A stretch of DNA of 64,000 nucleotides from Thalassia testudinum. Lineage: Eukaryota > Streptophyta > Magnoliopsida > Alismatales > Hydrocharitaceae. The notes beneath the pieces are model-generated. The model did not search any database. It had not been told where the DNA came from and worked only from the letters and a program-made list of their open reading frames with translations. Below are positions 58,972 through 64,000 of the stretch, in pieces (positions within the stretch are counted from its first letter, which is position 1; each line of letters opens with the position of its first letter). The stretch is taken from NCBI GenBank assembly GCA_037157565.1, contig JAZHRO010000026.1:30990501-31054500 (forward strand). Direction: 5' to 3'. Both the position numbers and the translations under genes were made by a program.

Positions 58972-60511
58972 TGATGAGAATCTCATCATGAGTCCTAACT
59001 AGCATATTTTGACCTAATAAAGTAAACAAGAGCTCCTACATAACCAAGAGAAAGGCTTAATTCAAGGGATCACTAATCTAGGAAGAGAATATAAAATAAG
59101 GGGTAAAACTACAATTTTACCATTGCAGTGCATCAACGGGATTTATAAGGGTCTAGACATAGGTCAATGGGACTTAATAAGAGAAAAAGTGGGATGGTTC
59201 AGTCAGAAAAGGGTTATTGTGAAATTTAGGAATTAAATGACATTCTGTAATCCTAAAACAAACCTACTTAAATTCACAAGGTTCCAGGAAATATAAAAAT
59301 TAAATAAACCCTCTAAAATTTATGGAAAAATATCCCCTAGGATTTAGAACCTTCAATTTGGCCTTTAGAGCCTGTTTTGACCTAGATTGGGGTCCATGCC
59401 CAATATTTGACCTAATTTGGGTTTTTGTGCAAAATATCCAATCAAACGTGGTCAAACCTAAAATCCAACTTCACCATTAGATTTCTTAGGTCCAAATTAG
59501 GTTTATACCAAAATTTGAATCTAAGGGAAGGTCATCTTGACCTACTTTGCAATTTGGTCCACCAAATTACATTCAGACCCTTAACTTTTGAAAATCCTTG
59601 CAAATCACCCCTCAGCTTCTTCGTCACTTTCTACATTTTGGTCCCTCTGCCATCGCAGCAGGAACCCATACCTCCGGCGACTTTGCACGTAGGTTTTCTC
59701 CTCGATTTCATGGGGAACTGCTCCCAGATTTGAAATGGGAGCTCCCTGCGAAGCCTCCTACCGCATGGGCAGCTCCCCATTCCCTGAAACGCCCATACCT
59801 CTCATGCGAACGCTCGAGAGGTATGGATCTCCTCCAGCCATGCCTTCGGCATGGTCTTCCCGCCATTTCCTCGCGACTGTTCCCTCTGCCCTTGCCTATT
59901 TAAAGAAGCCCAGATCCCTCCGCTTCTTTCCAGCCTAATTTGGCCAAAGAACACCCCCCAATTTCGTCTCCTCCTCCTCCGGCCAACTACCCACAGGCTC
60001 TGGCAACTCTCCCTCCCTCTTCTCATCGCTCTGCCACCGTACCAATGGCAGAGCCATCTCCGCCTTGCTCCTCCACGCTGCGCCGTACCAGCGAGCGCCC
60101 TTCTGACCATCTTCCTCGTCATCACTTCTTCACCACAAGGTCTTCGTCTCCGGCGATGGCAGACACCTGCCTCTCACCCTCCGCCTCCCCCCTTCGCTCT
60201 AAACACCCTAGATAAGTACCTTTTTCTCCCCTCTTTATTTCCCCCTTATCAATTACTATTTTCGACCCCTCAACTGCCACTACCACCACCATCGTTTCCA
60301 CCTCCGGCAGACCACCGGCGAGGTGTTCCCATCATTCCATGCACCCATCCACCTCGCCAAACACCTCAGAAGCTCTGCCACCTTCCACTGATCATTTTCC
60401 CCCTTTCCATCGACCACCACACTCTCCACACACTGTCCCCGAACACACCCACCTGCACAGCCACAGTAAGCCCTAGGCACGCTCACACATGCGCTCCCAC
60501 GCCATGCTGAC

Positions 60512-63181
60512 TGTTGTCAACGTTTTGTGCGGGTTTAAAGTATATCACATTGTAGTACAACCGACAAAACGTTTAAACAAATATAAAGAATTTTATTACT
60601 CGAAGACCGGAGTATCCGAGGTCGAACACAGGGAGCAAATGGAATTTACTACTAGTCAAAATGTAATTGAACACTCTAATTTACTCAAAATATCAATTCA
60701 AATGTGAATGTATGCAATTAAAAGTAATTAGGACAAAAATATGAAATTGGACGTCTGATCACAAGAACAGACGTCTTAAAAGTATTTCTCCTTTTCTTCT
60801 TCGTTTGTTTCTTTCGCTGCTTTCTTTCTTGTCTTGCGAAGCCTTCTTCTTCTTCTAATCTCTCTTTGCCTCTCTTCTTCTCTGTGTCGTGCTCTTTCTT
60901 CTTCTCCGGCGAAGGCTTCTTTCTTTCTTCGTCTTCTCTGTCTTGCTCCTTCTTTGCCTTGCCTTTCCTTCTTCTTCTTCTGTAGCGGCCAAGTCCTTCT
61001 CCTGTGTTCAGCCTGCCTGCACTGGAGCAAAACCTGACCCTTCTCCCTCTACCCGTGCGTCTCTCTCTCAAGCAGTTCACTCAGGGATGCTCTCCCAGAG
61101 TCACAGCCATAATCGGGTCCGCATCGTACCCGGGACCAAGCGCAACGGCAAGTGGCGTAATGAGCGAGGAGTGCGTAGGTCTAGGACGGGTCGGATCCCT
61201 CCAGATCCACGTGATCAAGCCGCGGACGAGGCGGGTGTGGGGTCAGTGAGGGACCTCACCCCTGTGCTTACGGAGGCAACTGGCTTAAAGCACAAATGCA
61301 ATTTATAGCGTACCTGAGTTTCGCAATCCCACGATGTGGGACTAAAGGTTCCGCCCTGATTTCACGCGCGCCCGCAGACTCTCGTATGCAATTGCCCAAG
61401 CGGATGGCTCTGCTGGTGCTCCGTGCTAGGCTCACTCACCTCGCGACACTCGCGTGAGTCTCCTGCATCTGCAGCCTGGGAAGCCTGATGCCTGGAGCTT
61501 CGTTGGAGCTTCACCGGAGGTCGTCCATGGTGGCAGCGGCTCAAACACTGTCATACACAAAACGAGCCTCAAGGCCCAATCAGATCAGCTAGAGACCTTC
61601 GCCGTGGCACGGCGAAGGCGGTGGACGATGCTGCAGGCCGCAGGTCGGCCTAGGCGTGCGTGCCTAGGTCAACCTATGGCCGGAGATGGTGGGTTGTTCG
61701 GGGGGTGATTGTGGAGGTCAGGAGTGGCAGTGGTGGGGTGGAGTGTGTTCCTGGAGGTGAGGCGGAGCTTTCGAGGTGGTTGGCGAGCCATGTGGAGTGG
61801 CGGAGTGGTGTGGGCGGCTCGCCGGAGTGCGGTCGGAGATGTGGAAGATGAGGGTGGTCAGCGTCTGTCGAGGGGTAATCAGATGAGATAACAAGGGGGA
61901 AAAGAGAGAGGAGAGGATGAAGAGGAGTTCTAACCTAATTGTAAGGACGAAAGGGGACGGAGGGAGAACAGCAGTACCTGCTGTCGCTGGAGAAGATGGT
62001 GCCCAGTGGGGGAGAACGGCGACGACGACGGGGCTGAGGCGGCGTGCGCTGGTACTGCGCGACGCGAAGGGAGGTCAGGAAGCTAACTCTACCACTGGTT
62101 TTGTGGTAGAGCGAAGAGGGAGGGGAGGGGGGCTCGCCGGAGCTTGCTGGGGGTTTTTGGCTAGGCAGGAGGAGAGGAATTGAAGGGGGAAACTCGGCCA
62201 AATCAAGCTGAGCCTCTTCGGCCGGAGTTGTGGGTTCTTATATAGGCGCTGGACTGGGTGTGCAGGCCGTGAAGGGCACGTAATTGCCTGAGGTTGGTCG
62301 TCGAAGATGGAAAGGAGTTAGGATACCCAAATCTCTCGTGCGTTCGCACTAGAGATTGGGTTCACACCAGGGATCGAGATCGGTCTTAAATGGAAGGGAA
62401 TTCCTCAGAGAATCTCCCTTCCATTTCTGGGAGAGAATTTCTGAGGAATTAGAGAGCAATCTCTCTCTGAACCTCGCCGGAGCTCGGTTCTGCCCTAGCA
62501 ATGGCGGCAGGACCGGTTTGCAAAGGGGGCGAAGAACCTAGGGGGCTCTCTGCAAAGGTATTCAAAAGATAGGGACCAATTTGTGATTTGGGTGTACTAA
62601 ATTGCAAAGTAGGTCAAGATGACTTCTCATTAGGTCCAAATTTTGGTACAAACCTAATTTGGACCTAAGGAATCTAATGGTGAAGTTGGATTTATGTTTG
62701 ACCTCGTTTGACTGGATATTTTGCGTAAAAATCCAAATTAGGTTAATTGAAGAGCTAGGACCCTAATCTAGGTCAAACTAGGTTTCAAAGGCCAAATTAA
62801 ATGTTCCAAACTCTAGAGGATGTTTTTCCATGATTTTTAGAGGTTTTACTTGCTTTTTGTTCTGACCGAAACCTTGTTAATTAAAGCGGGTCTGTTTTAG
62901 GGTTACTAGGTGTCATTTAATTCCTAGATTACACATGAACCCATTTCTGATTGACTCAACCCACTTTTTATCTCATTTAGACCATTTGACCTATGTTTTG
63001 CCTCTGAGAATTCCCGTTTATGTACTGCAATGGTAAAATTGCAGTTTTAACCTTTATTTCATGTTTTCTTCTAAGAGCACTTGTTCCTTCAGTTAGACCT
63101 TCTTCTAGGTTATGTAGGAGCTTTTATCTTCTTTATTGGGTCAAAATGAGCTAGTTATGGCTCATGATGAGGCTCTCATCA
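60512..63181 (-). mobile_element. Solo LTR N5 (family N, antisense), nested in LTR N4
   Basis: It is flanked by the exact duplication CTGAC (60507-60511 and 63182-63186). On the minus strand it starts TGATGAGAGCCTCATCATGAGCC and ends ...GACAACA. 2670 bp with no gag-pol. It has the GACGTC pair at 60750/60770, the polypurine tract (CT-rich on plus, 60780-61000) and a minus-strand TATATAAG near 62235. Confidence 0.88.
60750..60775 (-). repeat. GACGTC pair, 20-bp spacing, in LTR N5
   Basis: Two intact GACGTC cores at 60750 and 60770 beside the polypurine tract, the best-preserved family N pair in the window. Confidence 0.85.
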
Positions 63182-64000
63182 CTGACCACCGGGCCACCTT
63201 CGCCGTGTCATGGCAAAGCTTTCTATGTAATCTGACGAGGCTGTGAGGCCTTTTTACTTGAGCGCAGGTTCTGACCTCTGCCTCCATTGGAGCAAAGCAA
63301 GGAGCTTGCTTGGGAAGCTCACTCCAGGTCTCTCCGCTCCAGGCTACAAGTCCCAGCTCGCGTGGAATCCTTTCGCGCATAGCCCCAACCGAGTGATTGA
63401 CACTGAAGCCCCATGTAGCTGCGGCGATTAGGCAAAGTCCTCTTGTGCGAGCACGAGCGAAGCGGGTAGGACATTAGTCCCACCTCGTAAACTCAAAGGT
63501 ATGCTGCAGCACTTAAATTGTTTTTGTGCTTTTAGCTCTTCGCCTCCAGTACATGGGGTGAGGTCCCTCTCCCACGTACACCCGCCTCGTCCGCAACCGC
63601 TCCTACGTGGACCTGGCCTAACTCGACTACCCGCGCACTCCTCGCCCACCACTTCACGCCGGTGGGCCTGGTCTCGGGCACGCATACCCGACCCGTTTAC
63701 CCGAGAAAGGCTCTGGGAGAGCTGTGTCCTAAGAGCGAAATAGAGAGAGAGAGATGCGGGGAGGGTAGGGGTAGGTTTTGCGTCGCTCTGTGCAGGGAAG
63801 GAAGGAGAAGGTAGAAGCAGCTAAGGGAGAAGAAGGTGCTGCTAAAGAGGAGAAGGCGCAGCAGAGAGCAGCCAAGGAAGGACTTAGCCGCGGAAAGAAG
63901 AAGAGGAGGAGCAGTTGAAGGAAGGAGAAGGTGCGGCAGCTCAAGAAAAGAAGAACAAGCCAAGGAGGAAAGCCAAGTCAAGCAGGGAAGAAGAAGAAGG

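Larger units (their letters stand above)
58972..64000 (+). mobile_element. LTR N4 (family N, sense), split by antisense LTR N5, runs off the window
   Basis: It starts TGATGAGAATCTCATCATGAG. The part 58972-60511 matches the first half of N1. After the nested insertion it resumes at 63187 with sequence matching N1 from about 2750 (reading 'cccacctcg...gtgctttta...ggtgaggtccc'), then the GA-rich tract at 63738-64000. It continues past the window. Confidence 0.8.

Noticed and set aside
59851..60510. 219-codon Pro/Ser/Leu-rich frame in LTR N4
   Set aside because: It lies in the CT-rich part of a family N LTR. The homologous region in N1 and N3 does not keep the frame.

Overview
This is nuclear DNA of a flowering plant with a large, repeat-rich genome. 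The evidence is one spliced plant gene with GT-AG introns surrounded by nested LTR retrotransposons, a Mutator-like transposon and MITEs. The very GC-rich first exon of that gene suggests a monocot, but this is weak evidence and I do not name a species. Nothing bacterial or viral is present.

Gene content. Only one gene looks intact: a coclaurine N-methyltransferase-like / cyclopropane-fatty-acid-synthase-type SAM methyltransferase. It has seven exons between 24371 and 32289 and encodes 356 residues. Its 5.6-kb first intron holds an AT/GT microsatellite, a complete but decayed 4.6-kb Ty1/copia element (24915-29512, 163-bp LTRs, GATCA target duplication) and a 305-bp MITE (29899-30203). A broken LRR-protein fragment (747-1128 and 3928-3972) is split by a solo LTR.

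Layout. 1-480: LTR tail. 747-3972: LRR pseudogene split by solo LTR N1. 4520-17384: an Athila/Tat-like non-autonomous element with three LTRs and two internal regions (LTR-int-LTR-int-LTR), itself carrying antisense solo LTR N2. 17523-22958: old LTR fragments. 24371-32289: methyltransferase gene. About 32.6-54.8 kb: a Mutator-like element with a decayed mudrA-type transposase and a plant mobile domain (PMD) gene. Its transposase is split at 35940/49764 by a long solo LTR (family G, plus strand), which is split in turn by an antisense solo LTR (36782-39516) and an antisense gypsy element (40251-48813, 2.65-kb LTRs), both of family G. 54.87-58.36 kb: a SIRE-like LTR holding a nested family A LTR. 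58972-64000: a family N LTR holding an antisense family N solo LTR (60512-63181). Most insertions were confirmed by exact 5-bp target duplications.

Main discovery candidate. LTRs of at least three unrelated families carry phased clusters of the palindrome CAGACGTCTG (core GACGTC, often decayed to GACATC or GATGTC). Neighbouring cores sit 20 bp apart, or alternate 20-12-20, and one cluster has six cores at exact 20-bp steps. In family G the same three clusters recur at the same places in four LTR copies: upstream of TATA, in the leader next to a splice-donor-like site, and further downstream. The 20-12-20 pattern reappears in the unrelated SIRE-like LTR, and a 20-bp pair lies next to a polypurine tract in family N. 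This looks like a shared regulatory or structural module, as a bZIP-type C-box array or an RNA/DNA hairpin. Its function is unknown.
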